A stretch of DNA of 64,000 nucleotides, taken from Struthio camelus (taxonomy: Eukaryota > Chordata > Aves > Struthioniformes > Struthionidae). Under the pieces are notes generated by a model that was not told the origin of the DNA, ran no database searches, and worked only from the letters and a program-made list of their open reading frames with translations. Each line of letters starts with the position of its first letter. The first letter of the stretch is position 1. Shown piece by piece: positions 25,920 to 50,400 of the stretch. The DNA lies in assembly GCF_040807025.1 (NCBI RefSeq), contig NC_090945.1, positions 39,921,088 through 39,985,087 of the forward strand, given 5' to 3'. The position numbers were made by a program, and so were the translations under genes.

Positions 25920-26390
25920 AATACTTCACCTCAGAACGGACACAGTAAAGTTAAAGCAGGTACAGAAAAGGGTGACTGGAACTATTAAAGCTGTAGTACA
26001 GTTATTTCTCACAAGCTATGATTTAGTACCAAATGGAAATTAAAATTACTTGGTTGCTTGGAAGGAAGTTTGAAACTAGCACAGGGAAACACTCTTTGCA
26101 TTTCAGCTGTGGAACTCATTGCTGCAGGCTGCAGATTCGCAGAAGAATTTTGCAATACAAGGTGATGAGGAGCCTAGGAAGTCCTAACTATCAACTTTGG
26201 GAAGCTGGATGGATACACTGGGGAAATTATCTCACTGAAAGCTTGATTTTGGGGGTTTATTTGTTTGATTTTTATAGCTCCAACACAGACATCCGCTACT
26301 TGCTATTGGAAACTCTTAAGCACGGTACTGACCTACATGGATCTTTTATCCTTCCCAATGCAGTCATTCTTATCTGTACTGGATAACTCC
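25920..26390 (+). mobile_element. Old CR1-like LINE 3' remnant (plus orientation)
   Basis: It contains AGAAAAGGGTGACTGGAACT, CTGTGGAACTCATTGCTGCA and later CTACTTGCTATTGGAAACTC with TACTGACCTACATGGATC and CAGTCATTCTTAT. The order and wording match the 3' end of old sauropsid CR1 elements (…TGGGCTAGATGGACC…, …CAATTCTTAT). An open frame of 117 codons inside it is a by-product of the element, not a gene. Boundaries are approximate. Confidence 0.6.
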
Positions 26391-29300
26391 TAGATTGTAA
26401 TTCTGGGATAACAGCTATGGGAAGCTTCAAGTGTCACTTGGTTGTAATCAGAGGGTCTCCAATCATTTTGTTCAAATTAATGAACCTTGGAAAAACACAT
26501 CAAAATTGATCTGGGATGATTTTGTAATTAAAGTGAAAGTTTAAGCAGAAGAAAGGATGGCAGCGTCCAAACTGTTTGTATGTGTATTTTTTTTTCTCCG
26601 TAACAGATTTCATATAGGATAACTTGAGGTGTGGCTTAGGTGAACAGGTCATTTCTAAATTAATTAGAGAGATGGATCTTGTTGGATTCAAGGCAGTAGG
26701 TGGTCGTTCTTTCTCATCTCTCCTCCTCAGGCTAATGTTTTACACGTAGAGCAACACACAAAAAGAATATATTCAGTGGACTCTTGGCTCCAGCGGTACC
26801 TGTGAAATACCCTAAAGGACCTCACATAGGACCCCAGCTGGTCAGGCTAGAGAGAGGCTCCCTTGTGCCCTTACAACTCACTTCTTTCAGTCCAAGTAAG
26901 TTCAGTTTATTTCTTCTTGAACCCTGTTGCAGCTGAGATGTGCAAAGCTAGCCCAGCTACCTTGCATCCGTAACTGGGGAAGGGGAAGGGGAGGTAAATA
27001 GAAAGGGGAGGACAGTGAAGTAAGAAGGATATTTATTCCCATGCTCTGCCATGAGGGTAAATCAGTTCCTGGAATCTGTTTTATTTTTTTTTTCCTGCTG
27101 TATTTAACTGTTTGTCCTGTATTCAGCCCAGTCATGAAACAGAACGTTCTCGCTCTATGCTAAAGGTTAGAGTACGCTGTTACATTTCTGGATTAACTGA
27201 GGTTTTTCTGTCTGACTTTCATGCTAAAAAACAAAAAATAACAAAACAAAAAACCTCTCAAGGGCATGCACACACTTTTTATTTTCATAGCCTTGGCAAG
27301 TCATGCACAGCATGAACAGCAAGTTGTGTATGTAGTTATATCTGTTTCTACGTGGTTCTGAGTGTTCAGCATGAAAATGGAAAAGACATTGATGATGCAT
27401 TTTGAGGAAAAGGTAATACCATCAATTAAAATTAGGGTTACATTTTGCTTTCAGGTATTCTTACGTGGGAGAATATTTTCATTGAGACTCCTTTATAGTT
27501 CTGATATAAGGAGAGCAAAGTAGCTGTAAAACCCCTGTTGGCATAAAGGCTGCTAGGGAAGAATCAAATCCCTGCAGAAAGCCGCTACTTTGAGCAGTAT
27601 GACAGAAACACAAAGAGATGTTTATTCTTCTGTCATTTTTGAGAGTCTCTGCAGCCAAGCCAGAGCCGAGGGCTCTGAGTTGAGCCAAACCTAAGGACTA
27701 TTTTCATTTGTACTATTGGCTACGTTGCTAACAGACAATTTCATAATCAGGTGGTACAAGCCACTTCTCCCACTCTGTCTCTCAGTACGAAATTCATTGC
27801 ACATTTGTGATGCCTTCCTGGCATCATAATGCAAAGAATATAGTCTGTAGTATTCACTATACAAAGTATATAGCGTACACACTACACTGCAGAGTACAGA
27901 AGTATATATAGTACACTCTTTTAGATGCTAAAGAATAATTTTTGAACAAGTGTTATTAGGTGTTTTTTTTACTAAACATATTTATTCATTTTCTGCTTTT
28001 TATAAAAATACAAAACTTGAGCTCAACATCTGTATTCTACGTTGTATACAAACATAGCAGCTTACTTATCTCTAGCTTTCTCTGCCATGGAAAGGAATTG
28101 TTAAATTGTTGAGGCTTTTCTGTGATCTGATTGAATATTTTGATAACCATGTTTCACATGTTGACAGCACTGCAAAAAGATTGTTATTTGTTGTTTTAAA
28201 TCAACATCAATGTTGTACAAACATGGTTAGAGGAATGTATTTGTGGCCTAGGTAGGGCTTGAACCCTTGCGTATGTTTTTTTCCAGTGCCTTTGCGGTTT
28301 TCTGAAGATTCGGAGAATCGTATTTTTGCATCTGCTCAGGTATGTCATACTACTGTAAGGCTCTCAGTTGCAAGTGGTAAGGCAGAAACTGAAGGACCCA
28401 GGGATGCTGGGGAATGTCATCTTGGCAGGATGGTCCTGGGGTTAGCTAAGCTCTCAAAACACACTGACACAAGAGGGTTTAACAGGAAGAAGTGAACATG
28501 GCGACTGATCAACAGTGATATGTAGTGGGCTGGTTTCGTTTGAATTGCCGAGTTTCACCTTCGGCTGTTGTTTATCACTGAGATGCTTCAGGACCAATCA
28601 ACTATGAGGTCCTTAAGGACATTTGAACATTTTGGAAATGCTGGAAATAACTTTCTAAGTAGTTGAATACTGGCTGATTTTGTGTCATTTGTTTAACTGA
28701 AGCTTGGCTCTTGCTGAAGCAGAGCAAGAGGTAGTATAGGGCTTGGATCAGATAGTGTCCTCAGCTAGGTTTTGGGAGAGTTTGGTAATCCTGAGCCAAT
28801 TAAGGGTAGTATTACGTCCCAAAGAGGGAGTTAATGTTTTGTTAAGCACAGGGTTTAAAAGGGCTCTAAGACTTCAAAGTCCTTTCCCTGCCAGGTAGGC
28901 AATATAAAGATTGCAAGGCCAGACCATTGCTCTAGAAGTTTATGTTCCACAGAAGACAGTAAAACTGCACAAAAAACCACACAGTAACTTTTTTTGCTGA
29001 GGTTATGTGTTTGTCATTTTTTAACAATCTATATTTGGACTAAATTTACACTCTTTCTTTGCTTGCGCCATGAGGAAAGGTAACAGTTTGATTTCACTGT
29101 GGAGGCTCAGGCTGGGCGTTTCAGCTAAAGGTGAATGGAGAGGACAACGTAAGCCTTCCTTGTCCGTGCCTTTGAGATCTATACATTCTAAAGATTATAT
29201 TATTATGTTTGTAATAATGCTCTTTAAGTGCAAACGGAATGATGTAAAGCACAGTTCACAACACTCAATTTCTGCTGTGTGTGCCAGTGCAGTCTTCGCC

Positions 29301-29844
29301 TTCATCTCCACGTCTACATCTGCATCCAGAGCAGATGCATAGATGTGAGCACTGAGGAATATTTCACTGTCAGGTTTTGCATCACAAAGGAAAGAACACC
29401 TTGACCTTGCTGGTGGGTGACGCCTCAGTGGAGTCCGGCTTTTCTTGTGGCTCAGCTGTACAAAAATATGATTTTAACCTGGTATTTGTATAGCCTGACA
29501 TACTAGTCATTTGACTTAGAAGGGTGTAGTTCCTATTCCCACATAAGACTCTTTTAATGAACCAGCTATGCTTAAGTGACTAAAACAGCTGAAACCACCA
29601 CCCACCACCAAGCACTGGAAGTCTGGCAGAGGGTAAATGACCTGAGTTCAGAGGGGCCCTGTAATTGTGTTTGCAGTACAACTGAGCATTAACTTTTTTT
29701 TTAAAGAAGCTGGCAGGCACAATGACGAAAGAAATGCACATTGGTTACCTGTTACTTCATTGTGTGTTTAGCTGATGGTTAAACAGAATTGAGTAACATT
29801 TGTCAACAAATGAGAGTGAAACTTGTGCACAAAGAAACAGAATC

Positions 29845-29907
29845 TTAATTCTATTTCATGAATCTATTTCTTAATTCTATTTCTATGTTAATTCTGTTTC
29901 ATGAATT
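29845..29907. repeat. Degenerate three-copy repeat
   Basis: The core TTAATTCTRTTTC occurs at about 29845, 29871 and 29888; the first and third copies continue as ATGAAT. It looks like a small local duplication with no evident role. Confidence 0.7.
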
Positions 29908-30506
29908 AAACCTTGGGAAAAATAATGTATGAGATGTACATGGTTATTTTTAGTTCTTTTACTTAAGAAAATCTATGTGCATTTTTGAAAATAAGAGTGT
30001 TATTTGGAATCTCTGGCAAGCATAGTTCAGTCTGCCATACAAATATATTCTCTGTCCTTTACCCTCCCTTTTCCTTTTCTACATGTTTCACTTTTAATGT
30101 TAGAAGTATCTTGATTTTTTTTTAATCATCTTGATTCAAGGAGCTGCAAATTACTAACCTACTTTAACAACTGCTATATTAAATATTGCCTTTTGCTCAT
30201 ACACAGACCTCTCACTGACTTGCTCCTTATACTGGCTTTGGTCCCCAAACAGGGGGACTGAACTGAAAGTAAGCACGGTCAGAAGACCTTGCATTACAAA
30301 ACACAAAAGAATGTGTGACATAGGACAAAGAAAAGGATTACAGCTGTTATTGTTTTGATTGATTGAAAAAAAAAAGATAGCCAACAACACATGAACTTAT
30401 TGACCTTTGTGCTGCGATAGTTTCTGTAATTATTGAATAGCAGGGCTGGGCTAACGGCTAAGGAGGAGAATTTAGGGGTTGGCCTATCCAGTCAGATAAA
30501 GTTACA

Positions 30507-30513
30507 TATAAGG
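30507..30513 (+). promoter_or_regulatory. TDO2: TATA-like box of TDO2
   Basis: ATATAAG preceded by C, in the context GTTACATATAAGGTGG, lies about 80 bases before the TDO2 start codon. It predicts transcription starting near 30537 and a 5' UTR of about 50 bases. A GATA-type AGATAAAG lies just upstream at about 30494. TDO2 in mammals is a TATA-type, liver-specific, glucocorticoid-inducible gene. I did not find a convincing hormone response element nearby. Confidence 0.55.
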
Positions 30514-30548
30514 TGGCCGCAGCAGATTTGGGAACGCTAGTGGAGTGT

Positions 30549-30589
30549 ATGCCCAGGAGTGCAGCTCAGCGAGTTTGGATCCTGGAACC

Positions 30590-30593
<4 letters not shown>
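30549..30593 (+). CDS. Short upstream ORF overlapping the TDO2 start codon
   Basis: ATG at 30549 opens 14 codons (MPRSAAQRVWILEP) that end with TGA at 30591-30593. The stop overlaps the TDO2 initiation codon as ATGA. The upstream ATG context is weak (T at -3, C at +4), and it would lie only about a dozen bases from the predicted cap, so leaky scanning may bypass it. The ORF is seen; translation is not shown. Confidence 0.45.
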
Positions 30594-41754
<11,161 letters not shown>

Positions 41755-42425
41755 AGTACCTTTCCAGGATGATTGCTCTAAAGAGCTTCAGAACTATCAC
41801 ATTGACTGGTGCTCTCTCTCGAATATAGCAACTGTTCTTGTACAGTGGGGGTATGTAAATATGTATTTATGTATGACAACTGTGTGAATAGTATAATCAG
41901 CTTATGGCAGAAGGCTAATTATTTGTAAAAAATCTGTATTGCATTAGGCTATATTGAGGCTAAAATGACATCCCAATTCAACTCAGTGGCCAATTTAACT
42001 CAGCATTAAGTGTTCAAAATTGTAGTTGCTGTCTTAAAACTTTCATCTAGGGAAAGGGAGCATTTCAGACAGAATTAGCATGATCATATCTTATTTGCAC
42101 ATATTTTTGTACTTATTAGTTTGCCTAATGGCTGCTAGCAAATTACTTCTAATTTAGGATGTAATTAGTCTTAACAGCTTCAGAAAAATATTAGTATCTA
42201 AGCCTTTAGTGGAATTTCAAAAGGAATTTTGGGGTAAGATTGTCAAAACAAGATTTTAGAAAAATCCTAAGTCTTGAATTCATGGAAACTCAAGCATTTT
42301 GATTTTTTATATAAATTAGGAGACATTTTTCTGCATGTTGTTACACACGAACAGAAATCTCCTCAGTAAAAATACTTACTGTTAAGAATAGTAGATGGAC
42401 CTGAAGTACTTCATTTTGCACTTCA

Positions 42426-42431
42426 AATAAA
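42426..42431 (+). promoter_or_regulatory. TDO2: Likely TDO2 poly(A) signal
   Basis: AATAAA lies about 670 bases after the TDO2 stop codon and is followed within 30 bases by a T/GT-rich stretch (CTCTTCTTTTGCTGTCTTC). This gives a 3' UTR of plausible size. A later AATAAA at 43161-43166 is an alternative. Confidence 0.55.
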
Positions 42432-42449
42432 GCAGTATTAAAGCTCTTC

Positions 42450-44453
42450 TTTTGCTGTCTTCTTCTAAAGCAAGCATAAAGTTCCAATAACAATATGACA
42501 GACATTTAAAGTTTTTTAATTCAAAATATTATTGCAATAAGAACACAATTAATATATAGTAAAATTGAGGCAAATTTGGCCAGAGTATTGATAGAGCTGT
42601 GTCTGCTTCTTACTAGATGGACTTGTCTTTCTAAAGGCTTCCCTTGGAAATACCAGAAATTAAGGCACGTGTGAGTTGTTCTGTATCTTAGTGTAAACAC
42701 TTATGCGTGGTAAAGATCACCTCAAAAATTGTTACAGTAGGTAGAACTTCTGTGTTTGATAATATTGTAAAATTATGCTTATCAGTGCTGATTTATAACT
42801 TGAGCTATTGTTTTCCAGTTAGTACAGTGTGCTACTTGTAAATTGTTTGTAAACTGCTAAGGGAAGGTCATATTAGAGAATATGTATATATACTTCTCCT
42901 TTTGCTAATATGAAGTTTTCAGCCAGTAAAATTCAGTCAGTAGCTAAACTACCTGAAGCAGAAATACACAGCAATCAGTCATTCTTTCATTCAAAATATT
43001 AACAAGAAGTGGAAGGTCTAAAATGACAACACTTACAGTAAAAAATTAAGAATATTCATTGCATTTGTCATAAGATTATTATACACAGAACTATTAACAT
43101 GGTATCACAAGTGAGTGCAAAGTTACAAAACTGCTTCAATACTTTTCATAATAGCGCTTCAATAAAGGATATGGGTGGACTAGAAGGCATTCTAGCTGAA
43201 AAAATTAGAGCATTTTAGAATTGCTCGTTTAGCTCTGAATTCTGTTTATATTTGCCTGCAACTGCAATTTTACAGCTCAGCAAAGCTGAGCAACTTCTTG
43301 TTTCCCACCAAATCCCTCCAATTAGTACAGGTTCAAGAACATAGTTTGGTAAGTTTTTTTTTAGGGAAATTCAGCATCCACTCAGTATGGAGCACTCTAT
43401 GACTGCACCTTTTTAAAGGTGGCAAACATATATTGACCACTCCCCCCCCCCAACTTTTTCAGTAATAAATAAATTTCTGAATTTGCACTTTGCAACTGGC
43501 TTCAGTGTTAGCATGAAGTAGAGAAGAGAGAAAGCATGGAACTAACACAGCTCTCCAAGCAGAACAGCTGATCTGCAAACACGTATGTCCTGTTAGGACA
43601 CACAATACACCTTCATGTCAAGCCACTAGTAGAACTGCCTCTGTTTGTCTAAATACAGCCTACACAACAGTTACTTCCTGCATCTAACAAACTAGTTCAG
43701 AAAATTCAAATACTCCAGGCACTTTCCAAAACATATTCCCTGCTCTGAAGAATAAGTTATATTTACCCAAGAAAGGTCAAAGACTTAAATGGAAGGACAA
43801 CAGCAATACAGAGACACTGGTTGCTCTGGAAACAACTTTATGACTCTACATTTCCCTCCTTTACTCCTCTAGCTTTAGAAAAAAAAAAAAAAGGATTCTA
43901 CAAAAAGGAAGAGGACAAAATGCATGTGTCCATTAGAAGCACCACAAAGGCCAAAATAGGCATTAAAGCGTAACAGAGTATTTTCTTCTACCGCTCCCCC
44001 CTCCACAAAATAAAAGCAGACTTAATCATGGTTCTTCTCACATGCATTTCAATTATACTGTCATACTGTTGATTTCTTGATTCAAATTCCGTATCATCTG
44101 TCATCACCACATTCCTTCCTCATCAAAGGACTTCTTATGGAGTGGATTTTTCAGTATTTGACAGCTTCTGGATAGAGTTCAAATTCATGGTTTCAGTCCG
44201 TTTTTGTAACTTCCTTTTTCTTCACTCTGCAGTCACTCAGCCTTCTCATTCCAGGAAGATTTCATATGCAGCACAGATTCCAAATGAAAACATTTTTAAA
44301 AACCCTGGCCAAGCCATATCTGCCCAAAAGAGGAAATGCCTTATACAGTAGTTTCTGGAAATTTAGGAAATGCTGCTTTGAAGTCAAGTCTTCACATGCA
44401 GTATATGCCAAACTATTAACCACATAAGAATTGTGGTCTTTGGCCAATAAATG
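42450..44453. other. Convergent TDO2-CTSO interval, probable CTSO 3' UTR
   Basis: No coding exon is seen. CTSO transcription enters from the right past its stop codon at 44454. I found no minus-strand AATAAA here; an ATTAAA variant (plus TTTAAT at 42515-42520) is the best candidate end and would bring the CTSO 3' end within about 90 bases of the TDO2 poly(A) signal. A run of ten C residues starts at 43442. Confidence 0.45.
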
Positions 44454-44488
44454 TCAAACAAACACCGATGAAACCGTATCCGCTATAC
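44454..44488 (-). CDS. CTSO: CTSO coding exon 8 (terminal)
   Basis: A 35-nt last coding piece: GTAG acceptor, then IADTVSSVFV and TGA at 44454-44456. It closely matches the IADSVSSIFV end of human CTSO, and the split Gly codon (G|GT) fits exon 7. Confidence 0.93.
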
Positions 44489-47400
44489 CTACAAATGAAA
44501 CAAAAAGATTTTTGAATAAATACTGGAAACAGCTGCATCACATTAGACTTGACAGAGTAAGTTCCCACAATTCGTATCCTATTCCCCGCCTCTCCTCCAT
44601 GTCATGACAACAGGTGGACTGCAAGGGAAAAAAAGAATTCAGAGGCCCTTTTATTTCTTTGTTGACTGACGCTGTTTGTAGTTGAGCCGTACTCACCTCT
44701 TTTCTCTGCTTTCATGTTCAAAATTTTAGGTCTTTTTTGAGGATTCAGCATTAGTCCAATATGGGGGCTCAATCTAAACCTTAAAATCATCTTTTTTAAT
44801 CAGATGCACCACCACATTCAGTTGGCTAGTGATAAACTAACAGATAACATGAAACTATGAAGCTTTGTAAGATCACCAAGAGATTAGAGAACTCAGTTTC
44901 TTTTACTGAGTTTTGATATTTTACTGAGTACTGATATTTTTAAACCCTCCTATACACACAGAGCAACTATGCTTTTATTCATGCTCAGTTCAAGTCTTTT
45001 TGGATTGTCGTACTGCTCCAAGTACCAAAAGCAAAGTCTGACTACAGCTTGTGAAGGTATCAACAGGTGATGGCTTCACACCTCAACAGTAACATCAGAG
45101 CACTCCTAAATGAGGAAACATCAACTGTCAAGGAAGGGGAATAACTACTAATCTTTACTGGCTGCTCCTGCGTAGCACACATCAGAAAATGTGAATGATC
45201 CTGCTTTTTGAGTGAATGATTTTGAAAATAATGAAGCCATTCTTCCTGACCACCTCTGCAATTGACTTGCTTTAATTATTATTACTGCTAAATCTCTCTT
45301 TCCAAATAGTTTGTTTATATAACCAGAAATGAGAATAAAAGCTTCAGCAACATCAAACAGCCATACTAACCAAGTATTATCTATTCTTATTTGAAGATGA
45401 TTTACATCATCTTACCCATTTTACAATAGCTGCCTAAGGTACTGCGAAACATACACAAAGCATGGATTTTTTCCCATGGAAGGTAAGGCCAACAAAGACC
45501 TACAGCGTTTGTCTAACAGAAAAGAATTCAAAGGATGCATAATACTTACTACCTAGCAGTCCAATCCCAGCAATTAGGCTCAGCAACCTTTGCCTGTGAA
45601 CAGGGGCTTTACCTTCCTGACCTCTATATCCAGTAACTCAGCAGAAACTGGGTTGTTAAGTATTGTTATGCTTTATACAGCTCTACTTTCTGCATAGTGT
45701 TTTACAGTCATTCAACTATATGGCTTGGTTCAACTAGGAAACGATTTATTTATTTTTCCACCTGGACTCATCTAACCCTCTTTTAAAATACAGAAGTGAT
45801 TTCTATTTTCTCTCTGAGGCCCCCCCTTATTTTGCTTTACTTACATGGAGTATCCCAGCATATGGCCTTTACCACTCACATTATTTTTTGTCAGACTTAC
45901 CACAAACATTGCTGCCTATCTTAACACGAACATAGCCATCTATTCCCCATGTACGCCCCCAAGAGTTCTGTACAATCCAGTAAGGGATGCTACCTGGAAA
46001 AGACATTTTCATAAATAAGAGACAGCATGAGATTTGGGAAGCATAAAAAAATTCTAATTTCTAACCACCATTCTAATGCCTCACAACTTTTACTGGTCTG
46101 ATGACACAGTACAAGGAAATCTACTACTGTTCACACAAAGGACGGAGCTAATATTCCAGTACTGAACAGACCTGATACATTGTCTGCTAGGGTAAGGATA
46201 TAAATACACCTGTGTTCTTGTCTTTACAAGGGCCATGAAGTCCCATAGAACTAGAGGAGGATGGAGAGAAGAACAGATTCTCTCCTGGGACTGGACTGCA
46301 CTTTCAAAACTGAGGTGGCAGAACATACAGTTTAAGCATTATGGATTTTAATCACCTATAGCACAGGAGGCAAGCTACAAGTAGGAGAACAAACAAAACC
46401 TACTGGGTGGAAGTTTAGTTGCTGGAAACTTACCTGTTCTGTCAAAACCAGTGATAAGAACAGCATGATTTGCTTTTCCACTGGAGCAGTGATACTGTAT
46501 GATTCCACCAAGATAATCCTGCCAGCTAACTGCATCTACTGTTACTGCCAAAGGGCCCCTGTTCACAAGCATCCGTATCATTTCCTCTTCCTGGCCGCTG
46601 GCAAGGGAGAAAGTGACAATGCAAAGTTACTTCAGTCAGCAATTTGAGAGGTGGTAATCTGCTCATTATATATGATTTAACAATCAAATAATTAAATTCT
46701 TTTCTATGAGTTCTATGTACCATGTATTCAATAACTATCCATTTTATACACTACAACTCATTAAAACAGAGCACACAGGCTAAGCAAAAGGCTTTGCTCT
46801 CCAAAGATATGATGTTATTAAAATGAAGCAGGCTTCTGGGTCCAGTAACAGGGCAACAGTCAACAACATCTACATTTTATACATCACTTTACTCAATTTA
46901 AGAAAATAGCTTTTGACAAATGATTTGTCTACATCATTTCCCATTAGTTTTTCAAATACAGAGAAGTAACTTTAATCTAATACATAATAATACACTAAAA
47001 TATGTATCCCAACATATTAAAAAACACAGGACATATAATAGACAATTACCACTATTAAACATTTACCATTAGCATCCTCATGCAGCTTTATGTAACATAA
47101 AGGAACAGGAAATCTCTGTCATTGCACGGTATTTGTAACAACTAAATTTGGCATATACAGAATGGCAAAGCTATAATTGATTTTAGTTATTTGTTTCCGG
47201 CAGTAATTCACATTCTAGTTAAAATTGTATTTCTTGTCTTGCAGCTCAGTATGCAGCTGTATTGTACCGATAAAAATTAGAAACAAACTTATTCAACACA
47301 AAACCCTAAGAAGCTGGAAGCTGTCTTTACAAAATTCAGTTGATAGCACTGTTTCCCAAGTCATGGGCTATGTAAACAGTTAAGTGCTGATGTAACTGAA

Positions 47401-50400
47401 CACTTGCTAAATTTTATTGACATTTGAGAAGAGTAGGGATTTCCTTCGGAAGCTTTTACACTGACAAAGCATGACAGGGACTGACTGGTCGTTTTTTTTC
47501 CCCTCCCCCCCCCAATATAAGCACTAAGGGCATGAAGTGAAACCAGGAGATAGGTTCAAAATTAACAGAAGATGATGACTCTTCCTCCCATGCATGACTG
47601 GGTTGCAAAATTCTTTGCTACAGGATGATGTAGACACTACAAGTTTATACAGCACCAAAAGGTGCCTGGAAAAGTCCAGAAAAGAGAAATCCATTGAGGG
47701 ATATGGAATACACAGAGGGCACTTCTGCCTCAGAAAGTGTTTCAGCCATAGATGTTTGGAGGCTGGACAAATACTCGGGGGAAACTTTGTAGATGCTTGG
47801 CCTGTTCTTTACTCTGGTTCTTCAGCATCCACTTTTGGCTACTGCTGGAGATAAGAATACTAGACCGAATGTGTCGTTCTTTGATCTAACACAATACAAG
47901 CTGCTCCTCCAGGACTCCCACTACCCACCCTCGCCATTCTCTGTGGATATATTTACCAGAAGAATTGCAAAATGGTAAGTTTTCAAATTGTGCCATCAAA
48001 ATTATTTTTAAAAATTATAGGAAATTAAGTAGGTATTCTAGCTTACAAAAATGCCAAACACTGGTAAGGGAGGGAAAAATCAGGCTGCTTATGTAGGTAT
48101 TTATGCATCCAAGTTCCAATAGTTTTTCCATGTTTTTGCAACCATCAGCTGAAATTTAAGAACATTTTAAGTAGGAAGAATAAAAACATCTTAAAACTAA
48201 CAATGGCTATGATTCTAGCATTACAAATCCTCAAAGAAGAATGATGACTTTCTTTTCTTTTTTAAAAGATAACTACCTCAATTTTAATCTCATCTAAAAA
48301 CACCAATTTTACAAAAACTAGCATAGCTCTGCATTACATCAAAAGAAATTAAGTATACTAGAAAAGAAGCCAATAGCACAGAAGATATTCAAACTAAGAT
48401 ACAGACTGAGTGTACTTTCAGTTGACTTCAGATTTTCCTATAAATCAATCTGCTACAACAGTTAAAAGCTACAGTAGGATTTTCGCACTTTTACAGGTGA
48501 ACAGTGTCAAACATACAAAAAGAAGAATGTTAGGTTAACCCATCTTCTGTGATTTTTGGATAGGAACATTTTTCACAAACATGCAGTTAACTTAAGAAGC
48601 ACTGCAGTTGTGAATGTGTCCCACTTGACTTAAGTCTGAAGAGTAATCAGAGCTTCAAAGTTTGCCCAGTCTCACCTGTGAAGTTTGTGCCTAAGGAAGA
48701 GCCAACTCCCATCCTCTGAAGTACTGAACATATTCACTCGACTACAGTCTAGGGTCACCAAGAACGTTGTAGGAACTACTTAGTAGTTTCAGAACATGGT
48801 TCTGCATAGCATTCCTCTTTGGTTGAATTTAGCATTAGTATAGATATACCTTTTCAGTGTATTGCATTTGTTGATATAACAGCAATTAAAAGACTATTCT
48901 AAGGTGAGATTTTGATCTTTCAGACCAGAAGAAAGAAGCAACTAGAAACACAGGAATTTTTTTTTTAAACAAGGACTATTTCTCAGCAGTTAAGTTTTAG
49001 TTAAGTCTAGAGCAATTCACATTGCATTACAAAAGTCAAAGTAAATGCGAACAGCCCGATGCTTCAGTGCTTACTTGCACTGAACTTTCGGTGGACTTAA
49101 GAGACAGGAGAACAGTAATATGCAGGGCCCAAAAACCTGTCTCAGTTGTCATTATCGCAAAGGCTTTCTTAAGGCGAAGGGTGTGCTGATTGTCTATAGA
49201 ACAGTATAAATTTTATCTTTGAAAAATCAACAAAATGCCAGTACGTATTACTGTTACTTGCAACTTTGCTGAGCTACTGCAGAAAAAGAGAAGAAAGGAT
49301 CTAAACGCTCTGCCCTGGAGATAAGGAGCTCCTTCGTGTTTTCCACAAGTCAGAGCATGCTGCTTCTGACTTAAGTATGTCCTAGTTTTTTTTTTTTTTT
49401 TTTATGGGAAGTATATACTGTTATTAAAAGTAGTCCAAGCATGTCTACATAGAAGTCAGACTGGCACAGATAAGAAAACCTGTGAAGACCTGATGGCATG
49501 CTTGACTGGACTCCTTGCAGCAAGCCATAACATTCAAAATTTTATATATTAATTTTTATCCAGTACATAGCTACAGAACTGATACCATCAATAACTTCAT
49601 AACCTTTGACTGGTCAATGCACTAGTGGCTCTGGCTTACCCCGCAGCTAGTGAACACAGAAGCACAGCAAATAAAAAGAATCAATAATAGTTACCTGAAG
49701 TCATATGCAGCAAATCCTGCTATTGAAACTCCAAAATCTGAGCGATGAAAATAATGGCACAATCCTGTCTGAGCTTTAAAACTGTATTCTGAATCTCTCA
49801 CAAGCTTTACTTTTGTCTGCAGGGAGATAAATGAATGAAAATTTAATGTGTTTAGCTTTCGCACTATGCAGATCAAAACAGGCTTTGAAATCAACCATAA
49901 AACTCATGCAAAATTGAATGTGTTCCTAGTGACATTAATGATAAGAATGACACGTCTGGAGATAGTAAGTATTTACTATCTCCAGTTTTCCCAATTTGCT
50001 GAGAAAGTTTCAGAAGGGATCCAAAATTGTTTAAATTTAAAAAAAAAGAAAATTACAGGCTGTATCACTGGTTTGAACTACTCTCAAGAGCAACTTCCTA
50101 GCATTATAAAATTTAAAGTGATGGGGAGAATGAATGGTCATTCATAAAATGAATGCATAGTTTCTAAACGATGCTCCCCCACAAAGTTAACCTCTCCGCA
50201 GGACAGTTCAAGAAACACAAAAATCCCAGGAACATTTACATAGAAACTTAAATCCAGTTCTGCTATGGACATCAAATCCTCATAACGGTATTATGGTTGC
50301 CAAGGTTTAAAGTCCAGCTACTAAGTTATTTTATCAACCTTCTGTACAACTTTTCTTGTCTTGTGCAGTACAGTATCTTTGTGATAGTGTCCTCTCTGGC

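Larger units (their letters stand above)
21437..30506. other. ASIC5-TDO2 head-to-head intergenic region
   Basis: About 9 kb between the two divergent 5' ends. No coding exon of a recognisable family was found on either strand. It holds two old CR1-like LINE remnants, a poly(A) run at about 20.57 kb just outside on the ASIC5 side, a degenerate three-copy repeat near 29.85 kb and otherwise unremarkable AT-rich sequence. Any regulatory elements shared by ASIC5 and TDO2 would be expected here, but none can be identified by eye. Confidence 0.65.

Noticed and set aside
26033-26386. 117-codon open frame, one of the longest outside the real exons and CpG island
   Set aside because: It falls inside the CR1-like 3' remnant, in what is non-coding LINE tail sequence.
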